Assembly (NCBI RefSeq): GCF_008973665.1
Contig: NZ_WACP01000003.1
Coordinates: 186,001 to 250,000 of the forward strand
DNA: 64,000 bases
Source: Paenibacillus tengchongensis
GTDB taxonomy: Bacteria; Bacillota; Bacilli; Paenibacillales; Paenibacillaceae
Direction of reading: 5' to 3'
Shown here: positions 52,750-59,904 of the stretch, in pieces
Layout: each line of letters opens with the position of its first letter
How positions within the stretch are numbered: position 1 is the first letter of the stretch
Made by a program: the position numbers and the translations under genes
Notes under the pieces: model-generated
What the model saw: only the letters and a program-made list of their open reading frames with translations
What the model was told of the DNA's origin: nothing
Databases searched by the model: none

Positions 52750-52926
52750 TTGAATAACTATTGTCAGCCATCTTAGCGTAGCTATACACTTCCATTTTTA
52801 AGTAACTACACATGCCGTTTTCAAGTAACTATATAATGCATTTTCAAGTAACTATAAACTTCAATTTTCATGTAACTATCAACTTCAATTTTCAAGTAAA
52901 CATAAGCTATTCTTAAGTAACTATAA
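52750..52926. repeat. 23-24 bp TTTTCAAGTAACTATA array upstream of the glucosidase gene
   Basis: About eight copies of a motif ending in GTAACTA, at 52754, 52779, 52802, 52825, 52848, 52872, 52896 and 52917, spaced 21-25 bp (mostly 23-24). The first two are degenerate; the central ones share TTTTCAAGTAACTAT. The array ends 83 bases before the glucosidase ATG, in the position of a regulatory region. Confidence 0.85.
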
Positions 52927-53008
52927 TCGGCCTATATTATGGTCTGCATATTACAGCACATTAAGGAGAAAGCCGCCCAGCTGCGGCAATAGAGGAGGAA
53001 TTTTAATA

Positions 53009-55282
53009 ATGAATTCTTATGAGACTGCGAATAACGCCGGGGAATCTCCGCTGCTGGATGCCATGGCGATCGGCGTGACGGCGGAGGAGAACCGGGCTGT
53101 CTCGTTCACGAATAAAGAAGCGGCGTTCTATTATACGCAATCGCATGTGAACAACCATATCGAGCATGCCTATTTCGCCGGGCTCAACATTGCCAAGAAC
53201 CGGATCTTCGGCGGGTACAAGCTCTATTTGGACGGCGTGCAGGTGGACCATAAGGCCTCTGAAGTATGGGTCTATCCTTATAAAATGCTCCGCAAGCACG
53301 GTCTCCTGACCGAGGAGCTACGGATGTTCGATTACCGCAATGCACTGGAGGTCAGCCTTGCGGGGGCAGAGGGGAAGATCGGCCTCGCCCTGGAAGGCGA
53401 GCAGGTTGAAGTGATTGACCGCACAAGCACGGTGCTGTTCTTCTCTGCCACCGAAGGCGGCTGGATCATCGCGGTCAGCGCAAGGGACGATTCGCCGCTG
53501 GCGCTGGATGGCGCCGTAATCGCGGCGGATGCCGCAGCGGGAGGCTTCCTCATCGGCGCCGGCCGAACCGCCGCGGAAGCGGCCGCAGTGCTTGCCGACA
53601 TCCGCGGGAACGGCGGCCGTTACCGGGCGGAACGCACCGGCCGGATGGAACGGCTGCTGCAGCAGCATGTTCCGCTGGAGAGCAGCGACCCGGAGCTTGT
53701 GCTGGCGCTGAATTGGCTGAACCTCACCATGGACCAGCTGGTGACGCGCCAGCAGGGCGACGGCATTTATGCCGGACTGCCGTGGTTCAATGAATATTGG
53801 GGCCGCGACCAGTTCATCTCCATGCCCGGCGCGGTGCTGGTCAGCGGCCGGTTCGCCACGGCGCGCAGCATCCTGCTGTCGTTTGCGGAATATCAGAATA
53901 CGGATGAGAGCTCCAGGTTCTTCGGCCGGGTTCCGAATATTCTCGCTCCCGAGAATATTGACTATCATACGACCGACGGGACGCCCCGTTTTGTAATCCA
54001 GCTGCAGGATTATGTGAAATATTCAGGTGACACCGGGATCATTGAGCAGCTGTACCCTGCAGTCAAGAATAGCATTGAAGGCTCGGTCCGCTACTGGATG
54101 GATGACAACGGGTATCTTACCCATGATGACAATGAGACCTGGATGGATGCGCGCGATGCGGAGCTGAATTCGTATTCGCCGCGCGATACGCGCGCCAATG
54201 ATATTCAGGCCTTGTGGTATAATCAGCTGCGGGCCGGTGTATACTTCGCCGAGTATATGCAGGATACGGCCAATGCAGAGAAGTGGGGCGGGATTGCCGA
54301 CCGTCTGGCCCGGAGCTTCTCCGCCGACTTCACGGATGCGGCTCATCCGTATCTGGCGGACCGGCTGGATGCGGACGGGGCAGCCGAATATTCGCTGCGT
54401 CCGAACCAGCTGTTCGCCTTCGATCTGCTGGCGGACGGCGAGTTTAAATGGCAGGCGCTGCGCACGGCATGGGAGGAGCTGGTCTACCCATGGGGCACCG
54501 CATCGCTGGACCGGCGGCATCCGTTCTTTCATCCGTATCATTTGACGGAGCACTACCATAAGGATGAGGCTTACCACAACGGAACAGTCTGGACGTGGCT
54601 GAACGGCATAGCCATGCAGCGGATGATTGAAGCCGGACAGGCGGAGACGGCATTTGGCCTGTTCCGCAACATGAACCGGCAGGCGCTGCAGCTCGGGGTA
54701 GTCGGTGGATTATGCGAGAATATGGATGCTTATCCGCATGAAGGGGCAGCGTGGGCGACATTGACCGGCGCCTATCTGCAGGCCTGGTCGAACGCCGAGC
54801 AGCTGCGGACCTGGTATCAGTATGTGCTGGGTATCCGCCCGGATATGATTATGCGGGAGCTGACGCTTGCGCCCAGAATACCGGGCAGTATCAAGGATGT
54901 GCGGGCAGAGGCAATCATCGGGGAAGGAAGCGTAGAATTCGCCTACAGTGCCGGACCCGAAGCTTCCTACACGTACACCTTCCGCGGCTTGACGCTGACC
55001 GCAGCCGTTGACCTGGCACCGTTCGATGCTTATGAAGTGGAGGCGGTTCCGGATTCCGTACTGCAGATCAAGCGGAATGGACAGTCCTTGGAGACCAGGT
55101 TAACGGACAGCACCGGCCGGCTGCTCTATGAATCCGTTGCCGCACCGGCCGATGAGCGTCTGCAGCGGCAGGCCGCCAGCGACCGGATCTTTGACGGCGT
55201 AGAATTCGCGCAGCCGCTGAAGACGGAGAGCCATCCGGTCATGACAACAACGAAGCACAGAAAGAAGGACGCCAGTGAATGA
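53009..55282 (+). CDS. Amylo-alpha-1,6-glucosidase-like glycoside hydrolase (GH133-like)
   Basis: The 757-residue protein has a beta-rich N-terminal half and a C-terminal (alpha/alpha)6 barrel. Signature segments are GLPWFNEYWGRDQFISMPG, DNETWMDARDAELNS and HKDEAYHNGTVWTWLNG, where the acidic residues are the likely catalytic pair. No signal peptide is seen, so it acts in the cytoplasm, probably on glycogen or oligosaccharide branches. ATG 53009 follows AGAGGAGG. A short Lys-rich tail ends the protein. It overlaps a GNAT gene by four bases. The repeat array at 52750 may affect its expression. Confidence 0.87.
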   Translation: MNSYETANNAGESPLLDAMAIGVTAEENRAVSFTNKEAAFYYTQSHVNNHIEHAYFAGLNIAKNRIFGGYKLYLDGVQVDHKASEVWVYPYKMLRKHGLLTEELRMFDYRNALEVSLAGAEGKIGLALEGEQVEVIDRTSTVLFFSATEGGWIIAVSARDDSPLALDGAVIAADAAAGGFLIGAGRTAAEAAAVLADIRGNGGRYRAERTGRMERLLQQHVPLESSDPELVLALNWLNLTMDQLVTRQQGDGIYAGLPWFNEYWGRDQFISMPGAVLVSGRFATARSILLSFAEYQNTDESSRFFGRVPNILAPENIDYHTTDGTPRFVIQLQDYVKYSGDTGIIEQLYPAVKNSIEGSVRYWMDDNGYLTHDDNETWMDARDAELNSYSPRDTRANDIQALWYNQLRAGVYFAEYMQDTANAEKWGGIADRLARSFSADFTDAAHPYLADRLDADGAAEYSLRPNQLFAFDLLADGEFKWQALRTAWEELVYPWGTASLDRRHPFFHPYHLTEHYHKDEAYHNGTVWTWLNGIAMQRMIEAGQAETAFGLFRNMNRQALQLGVVGGLCENMDAYPHEGAAWATLTGAYLQAWSNAEQLRTWYQYVLGIRPDMIMRELTLAPRIPGSIKDVRAEAIIGEGSVEFAYSAGPEASYTYTFRGLTLTAAVDLAPFDAYEVEAVPDSVLQIKRNGQSLETRLTDSTGRLLYESVAAPADERLQRQAASDRIFDGVEFAQPLKTESHPVMTTTKHRKKDASE

Positions 55283-55767
55283 AGATCAGACCGATTGAAA
55301 TTAAAGACAATGCCGGGATTGAGCGGGTAATCCGGGAGACCCTGATTGAATTCGGCGGCAACCGGGAAGGACTGGCCTGGGCCGACCCGAGCATGCACGA
55401 CTTGTACAGCTATTATAATGAGGCGCCGGGACGGGCCTACTGGATTGTCGAGGCGGACGGGCAGGTAGCCGGAGGCTGCGGAATTGCCGAGTTTGCCGGC
55501 GCCGGTCCAGTCTGCGAGCTGCAAAAAATGTATCTGACCGCAGATGCCCGGGGCACCGGAATCGCAGCCAAGCTGCTGGAAACGGCGCTCGAATTCGCCC
55601 GCCGGCACTACGGCAGCTGCTATCTGGAGACGCTGCAGAGCATGCAGGCGGCCAACCGCTTTTACCTGAAGCACGGCTTTAAGCCGCTGGACGCACCGCT
55701 TTCCGGATCGGAGCATTTCGCCTGCGATGCCTGGTACATCAAGGCTTTGAGCGCCAAAGCCGAATAG
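55279..55767 (+). CDS. GNAT family N-acetyltransferase
   Basis: The 162-residue protein has the acetyl-CoA loop in KMYLTADARGTGIAAKLLET and the strand-helix segment CYLETLQSMQAANRFYLKHGF typical of GNAT. Its ATG overlaps the glucosidase stop (ATGA), so the two are co-translated; a link between them is not obvious. The acceptor is unknown. Confidence 0.9.
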   Translation: MKIRPIEIKDNAGIERVIRETLIEFGGNREGLAWADPSMHDLYSYYNEAPGRAYWIVEADGQVAGGCGIAEFAGAGPVCELQKMYLTADARGTGIAAKLLETALEFARRHYGSCYLETLQSMQAANRFYLKHGFKPLDAPLSGSEHFACDAWYIKALSAKAE

Positions 55768-55820
55768 AATTGATCGCAAACGGCCCTTGGCTGCAGCACA
55801 TGCAGAGGGGGCCGTTTGAT

Positions 55821-55850
55821 TTGACTTTAAAACCGTCCAGACGGTATAGT
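55821..55850 (+). promoter_or_regulatory. Promoter with TetR-type operator
   Basis: TTGACT (55821-55826) and TATAGT (55845-55850) with an 18-base spacer. The palindrome ACCGTCCAGACGGT (55832-55845) lies in the spacer and touches the -10. The next gene is a TetR repressor, so autoregulation of the repressor-efflux operon is likely. Confidence 0.75.
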
Positions 55851-55869
55851 AAATGCGGGGGTGAGACCA

Positions 55870-56424
55870 ATGAACAGCAATTCCAAACGCAATCAGCTGC
55901 TGGAAGCGGCGGCCGCCGTTATCCGCACGCAGGGCGTCGAGAAGCTGACGCTGGAAGCGGTGGCCAGAGAGGCCGGGGTCAGCAAGGGCGGGCTGCTGCA
56001 CCATTTTCCGAATAAAGCGGCACTGGTCAGCGGAATGTTCGGCAAGCTGTGCCACGATTTCTCGGCAGAGGTCGAGACTAAGGCCAGCCATGATCCGGCC
56101 GCCGGCAATTGGAGCAGAGCGTATCTGGAAGCCACGGGCGAGGATCTGCAGGGAGACAAGTGGATCGGAACGGCTCTTTCAGCCGCCCTGTTCAGCGATC
56201 CGGAGCTGCTCAAAGATATTCAGGCGGATTATTCGCACTGGCAGCGGCAGATCGAGCAGGACAGCAATGATCCCGTTCTGTCCACAGTGATCCGGCTGGC
56301 CGCCGACGGCCTGTGGTTTGCCGAAATGTTCGGATTGGGCAGGCTCGATCCGGGGCTCCGCGATCAGGTGCTGCAGCGTCTTCTGGAAATGTCCCGACAA
56401 GAGGAAGGAGGGAGCCGGCCATGA
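55870..56424 (+). CDS. TetR/AcrR family repressor of the SMR operon
   Basis: The 184-residue protein has an N-terminal HTH (KLTLEAVAREAGVSKGGLLH) and a TetR-type C-terminal domain. ATG 55870 follows GGGGGTGAG. It is the first gene of an operon with two SMR efflux genes; its stop overlaps the next start (ATGA). An inverted repeat in the promoter is its probable operator. This matches repressors that sense the cationic compounds exported by SMR pumps. Confidence 0.9.
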   Translation: MNSNSKRNQLLEAAAAVIRTQGVEKLTLEAVAREAGVSKGGLLHHFPNKAALVSGMFGKLCHDFSAEVETKASHDPAAGNWSRAYLEATGEDLQGDKWIGTALSAALFSDPELLKDIQADYSHWQRQIEQDSNDPVLSTVIRLAADGLWFAEMFGLGRLDPGLRDQVLQRLLEMSRQEEGGSRP

Positions 56425-56750
56425 ATTCATATCTTTTGTTATCCATTGCCATTATCAGCGAGGTGTTCGGCAGTTCCATGCTGAAAGCGTCGGAGGGGTT
56501 CCGCAGGCTGCTGCCTTCTCTGGGTGTTGCTGCAGGGTTAGGACTTGCTTTCTATTGCCTGTCATTATCTCTGCAGAATATCCCCCTGGGAACGGCTTAT
56601 GCCATTTGGTCCGGGGCGGGTACAGCGCTTACGGCAACGGTAGGTATTGTCTTTTACAAAGAAAGCATAAATGCCAAGAAGCTGCTGGGGCTGCTGCTGG
56701 TCATCGCGGGTGTGGCCGTTATGAAGCTGGCGACGGACGGCGCCCACTAA
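56421..56750 (+). CDS. SMR family multidrug efflux subunit (EbrA/YkkC-like)
   Basis: A 109-residue four-helix protein with the essential membrane Glu in AIISEVFGSSMLKASEGF (residue 13) and the family segment GTAYAIWSGAGTALTATVG. SMR proteins export lipophilic cations by proton exchange and work as dimers; a second subunit gene follows. ATG 56421 overlaps the TetR gene stop. Confidence 0.92.
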   Translation: MNSYLLLSIAIISEVFGSSMLKASEGFRRLLPSLGVAAGLGLAFYCLSLSLQNIPLGTAYAIWSGAGTALTATVGIVFYKESINAKKLLGLLLVIAGVAVMKLATDGAH

Positions 56751-56775
56751 TCACATACCGGAGGAGGTCAGTACA

Positions 56776-57126
56776 ATGAAAGGATATGCTGCACTTGCGG
56801 TTGCCATCGTCAGCGAAATTTTTGGAACGTCGATGCTCAAGCTTTCGGACAGCTTCACTAATTTGTGGCCGTCGCTTGGGGTTGCTGCAGGGTTCGGACT
56901 GGCGTTCTATTCTTTATCCTTATGTTTAAGAACAGTCCCGTTAAGCCTGGCTTATGCCATCTGGTCAGGTGTAGGTACCGTAATCACTGCACTCATCGGC
57001 GTCCTGGTCTGGGGAGATCACTTTACCTTCTTCAGCTTCATCGGCATTGTGCTGATTGTCGGCGGAGTGGTGTTGCTCAATACGTCCGACCGTGCAGAGG
57101 CGGCTCCCGGCTCACATCAGCCTTGA
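56776..57126 (+). CDS. SMR family multidrug efflux subunit (EbrB/YkkD-like)
   Basis: A 116-residue four-helix protein with the conserved Glu in AIVSEIFGTSMLKLSDSF and LAYAIWSGVGTVITALIG. It is a partner of the preceding gene; paired SMR genes usually form a heterodimer with fixed opposite topology. ATG 56776 follows GGAGGAGG. The stop overlaps a promoter-like TTGACA at 57123. Confidence 0.92.
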   Translation: MKGYAALAVAIVSEIFGTSMLKLSDSFTNLWPSLGVAAGFGLAFYSLSLCLRTVPLSLAYAIWSGVGTVITALIGVLVWGDHFTFFSFIGIVLIVGGVVLLNTSDRAEAAPGSHQP

Positions 57127-57151
57127 CAATAAAAGGCCCCGCCGTTAGTAT
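57123..57151 (+). promoter_or_regulatory. Promoter of the nucleotidase gene
   Basis: TTGACA (57123-57128) and TAGTAT (57146-57151) with a 17-base spacer. The -35 element overlaps the stop codon of the upstream SMR gene. Confidence 0.65.
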
Positions 57152-57189
57152 ATTAGACCATAACAATACAGAGTTCCGGGAGGAAGGAT

Positions 57190-57750
57190 ATGAGAAAGCC
57201 GATTATCGCCGTCGATATGGACGATACGATCTGTCATCTGGTCAAACGCGCCATTTACCACAACAATATGGAATTTCCCACGCACCCGCTGCGGTATGAG
57301 GATATGCTCGACTGGAACACGGATCACTTGCGGCACCCGGAGAGCACGTATGAGAGGTTTTTTCTGCGGAAGGGACTTTATGAAGAGCTTGAAGTGTTCG
57401 ATGAGTATGTAATCGAGGAAATGGAGAAGCTGCACAACGCCTATGACGTCATCATCATAACTGCGGCAATGCCCAGCACCGTCCCGGAGAAATGGAACTG
57501 GCTTCAGCAGCATATGCCGTTCATTCCGCTCGATAATTTCTTCAGCGGCAAGCGCAAAAGCCTGATCGGCTACGATCTGCTGATCGACGACGGTCCGCAT
57601 AATCTGGTGCCGGCGCTGCAGGCCGGACGTAAAGTGCTGTGCATTCCCCATCCGTGGAACCTGAAGGACCGGGAGCTGTATCAGTTTCCGCTGATGACCT
57701 CCTGGAAAGGGGCAAAGGAGCGGGTGGACGAGATTCTGGGGATGCAGTAA
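57190..57750 (+). CDS. 5'(3')-deoxyribonucleotidase-like HAD protein
   Basis: The 186-residue HAD protein has the DXDXT motif in AVDMDDTICH (Asp9, Asp11), the conserved Thr in VIIITAAMP, the Lys in FFSGKRK and the acidic LLIDDGPHN. This is the 5'(3')-deoxyribonucleotidase (NT5C) group, which removes phosphate from deoxynucleotides. ATG 57190 follows GGAGGAAGG. Confidence 0.88.
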   Translation: MRKPIIAVDMDDTICHLVKRAIYHNNMEFPTHPLRYEDMLDWNTDHLRHPESTYERFFLRKGLYEELEVFDEYVIEEMEKLHNAYDVIIITAAMPSTVPEKWNWLQQHMPFIPLDNFFSGKRKSLIGYDLLIDDGPHNLVPALQAGRKVLCIPHPWNLKDRELYQFPLMTSWKGAKERVDEILGMQ

Positions 57751-57817
57751 GAGACGGGCGGTATACATAACGATCGGAGCAAGATCCCCGGCATCATAAC
57801 ATAAGGAGGAGTATGCG

Positions 57818-58330
57818 CTGAACACAAGCGGAAGGATCATCTTGTTAAACGGCGTGTCCAGCTCCGGCAAAAGCACCCTGGCCAAGGCTTTGGCGGCCAA
57901 GCTTCCTGATTATTTCCATTATAGCCTGGATGACTTCGATCTGGTCATTGAGCGGATGGAGGACAGGGAGCATAACCGGCTGATTCCGGTGGAGACGGCG
58001 TATTTCTATCATCGTTCCATCGCCATGTTCGCGGACAAGGGCGTCAATCTGATTATCGACCATGTCATTCACGATGAATATACACGGGACGATTGGGCTG
58101 TCAGCCTCAGTGACTATCCGGTGCTGCGGGTGGGCGTACACTGTCCGCCGGAGGAATTGGCGCGCAGAGAGCGGGAACGCGGGGACCGGAGGCCCGGACA
58201 GGCTGCAGAGCAGCTGGAGTTTGTACATAAGAATGAACAATATGACATCGAAGTCGATACCTTTGCGGACAGCGGCGAGGCGTGTGCGGCGGCAATCGTT
58301 CAGGCGCTGGGGATAAAGTTTAACGGCTAA
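57818..58330 (+). CDS. Chloramphenicol phosphotransferase-like P-loop kinase, CTG start
   Basis: The 170-residue protein starts NTSGRIILLNGVSSSGKSTL, with a Walker A loop, and resembles the CPT-like family of small kinases. The 5' end matches the family only if translation begins at CTG 57818, which has AAGGAGG at 57803-57809 (eight-base spacing). The first ordinary start, TTG 57842, would cut the strand preceding the P-loop. Substrate unknown; the CPT name reflects fold, not proven antibiotic resistance. Confidence 0.82.
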   Translation: MNTSGRIILLNGVSSSGKSTLAKALAAKLPDYFHYSLDDFDLVIERMEDREHNRLIPVETAYFYHRSIAMFADKGVNLIIDHVIHDEYTRDDWAVSLSDYPVLRVGVHCPPEELARRERERGDRRPGQAAEQLEFVHKNEQYDIEVDTFADSGEACAAAIVQALGIKFNG

Positions 58331-58479
58331 GCCCTGCGTATGGCGCCGGTTGTATCAATAGCCAAGCATGTGCAAGAGCGCTTGCACGAAATACATCAGA
58401 ACGCAATTTACAGCCTGTTTGCTGTTCATCTACGGTATGAAATACAATAGATTTGCAAAAGTAGTTGCTACGCAACACA

Positions 58480-58526
58480 AAGGAGCCATCCCGATAGTAA
58501 CGTTTATCGGGATGGCTCCTTTTTTG
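58480..58526 (+). terminator. Rho-independent terminator
   Basis: AAGGAGCCATCCCGATA pairs perfectly with TTATCGGGATGGCTCCTT, followed by a run of T. It ends the nucleotidase/kinase transcripts. The 150 bases before it contain two GAAATACA motifs but no gene. Confidence 0.92.
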
Positions 58527-58614
58527 AGGACGGAGGGACTCCGTAAGCCGGCGGATGAAACGAAAGCCAGCATCTTCCTGACCGACGCTATCAAGCCAGC
58601 CCCGGCGGCCCCGC

Positions 58615-59904
58615 CTATTTCCGGCCCAGCTTACGGGCCAGAAGGAGGATTAGCAGCAGGGATACGGCAATCATGACCATATTGAAGCCCGTTCTGCCCC
58701 GGGCGGGAGGGTCCGGTGCGGCGCCGGGCTCCGGCGCCTGCAGGGATGCCGCCGCTCCAAGCCGGGCGGGGGTCTTCGCTTCTGCCGCAATATAGGCCTT
58801 GAATTGGACGATATCGTACTGCGGTGCCGCCGCTTCCGGATTTCCGTAGAGCAGCCGGTAAGGGCCAGACTCTCCGGCAGCAAAGACAATTCTGTCCACC
58901 AGGTATTCCAGCCTGATTCCCGTCAGCGGAATCGGGGCGTCATCCTGATTATGGATGACAACCCGCAGCGTAGATGCAGACGCGGCTTCAGCGGGGAGGA
59001 TGGTGGTGGAGACGATCTCCGTATCCTTGAAATCCAGCCGGTACAGTTCGCCGCTGCCCGTTACCGGAATCCGTCCGCCTGCGCCGTCGTAGAGCTCGAA
59101 CCGGCGGGCGAAGCTGCCGCCGCTCTCCAGCAGCAGCGCGGAGATTCTCAGCCGGTCCGGATTATGCACGGTAATTACCGTCTGTCGCTCCGCCTCCTCA
59201 ATCTCAAACTGCGCTTCCTGGCGCCGCCGGAAATACTCGGCACCGCTCAACCGGCTGCTCTGCAGCAGCGTCATTACCGGAAACGGTAATGACGCCGCAT
59301 TCTTCTCCGCTACCAGCCGGTAGTAAGCGAATTTATAGCTGCCGCCGAGCTCCAGACTGTTCTGCTCACGGCCGCCCGCACGGTATAAATCCCCGTTTGT
59401 GACAGGCTCCCAGGCCAAGCCGTCATAGCTGCCAAACAGCTGCACATGCAGCAGGAAATCCTCGCCCGGAAGCTCGAACTCCACCCGGTTGCCCTGGATA
59501 TCGACATGCTCCGCCAGCGGAGTAACTTCGTAATCGAAAGTGGTATCCCCGTTCTTCTGTGCCTGGTGGATCAGTGTGGAAGAATAGGTTGTTGTCTGTT
59601 CTTCCGAGGTCTCCACAAGGCTCTCTATATAGAAGGGGATGAACTTGCCGGAGCTATCGGCGATCCGCAAATCGCGCAAGTCAGCGGCAGCCGCGGCGTA
59701 GACCTGTTCATCCAGATAGAATTCGGCATAGGCGGCTCCGTCCGTAGATTCAACCGGCTTGGTGTAGCTCCATTCCGCTGCTGCTGAGCCGTCCGCAACC
59801 GGAGGCGCGGCAGATATGATCCGGGCGGGAGAGAGCATACAGAGCATGGCGAGCAGCAGAGTTAAGGCACTAATCCTGGCCGTCATCCTGTCCGGTCTCG
59901 GCAT
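58615..59904 (-). CDS. DUF3999 family protein
   Basis: The 429-residue protein has a signal-like N-terminal segment (ISALTLLLAMLCMLSPARII), a large extracytoplasmic beta-rich region with a Ser/Thr-rich middle, and a C-terminal membrane helix (MVMIAVSLLLILLLARKLG). This is the DUF3999 plan. It overlaps the end of the DUF2339 membrane protein by 35 bases, the usual partner. ATG 59904 follows GGAGGAG. The function of the pair is unknown. Confidence 0.85.
   Translation of the reverse strand: MPRPDRMTARISALTLLLAMLCMLSPARIISAAPPVADGSAAAEWSYTKPVESTDGAAYAEFYLDEQVYAAAAADLRDLRIADSSGKFIPFYIESLVETSEEQTTTYSSTLIHQAQKNGDTTFDYEVTPLAEHVDIQGNRVEFELPGEDFLLHVQLFGSYDGLAWEPVTNGDLYRAGGREQNSLELGGSYKFAYYRLVAEKNAASLPFPVMTLLQSSRLSGAEYFRRRQEAQFEIEEAERQTVITVHNPDRLRISALLLESGGSFARRFELYDGAGGRIPVTGSGELYRLDFKDTEIVSTTILPAEAASASTLRVVIHNQDDAPIPLTGIRLEYLVDRIVFAAGESGPYRLLYGNPEAAAPQYDIVQFKAYIAAEAKTPARLGAAASLQAPEPGAAPDPPARGRTGFNMVMIAVSLLLILLLARKLGRK

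Noticed and set aside
58388..58450. GAAATACA pair as a dispersed repeat
   Set aside because: Only two short copies are seen here, too few to call a repeat family.
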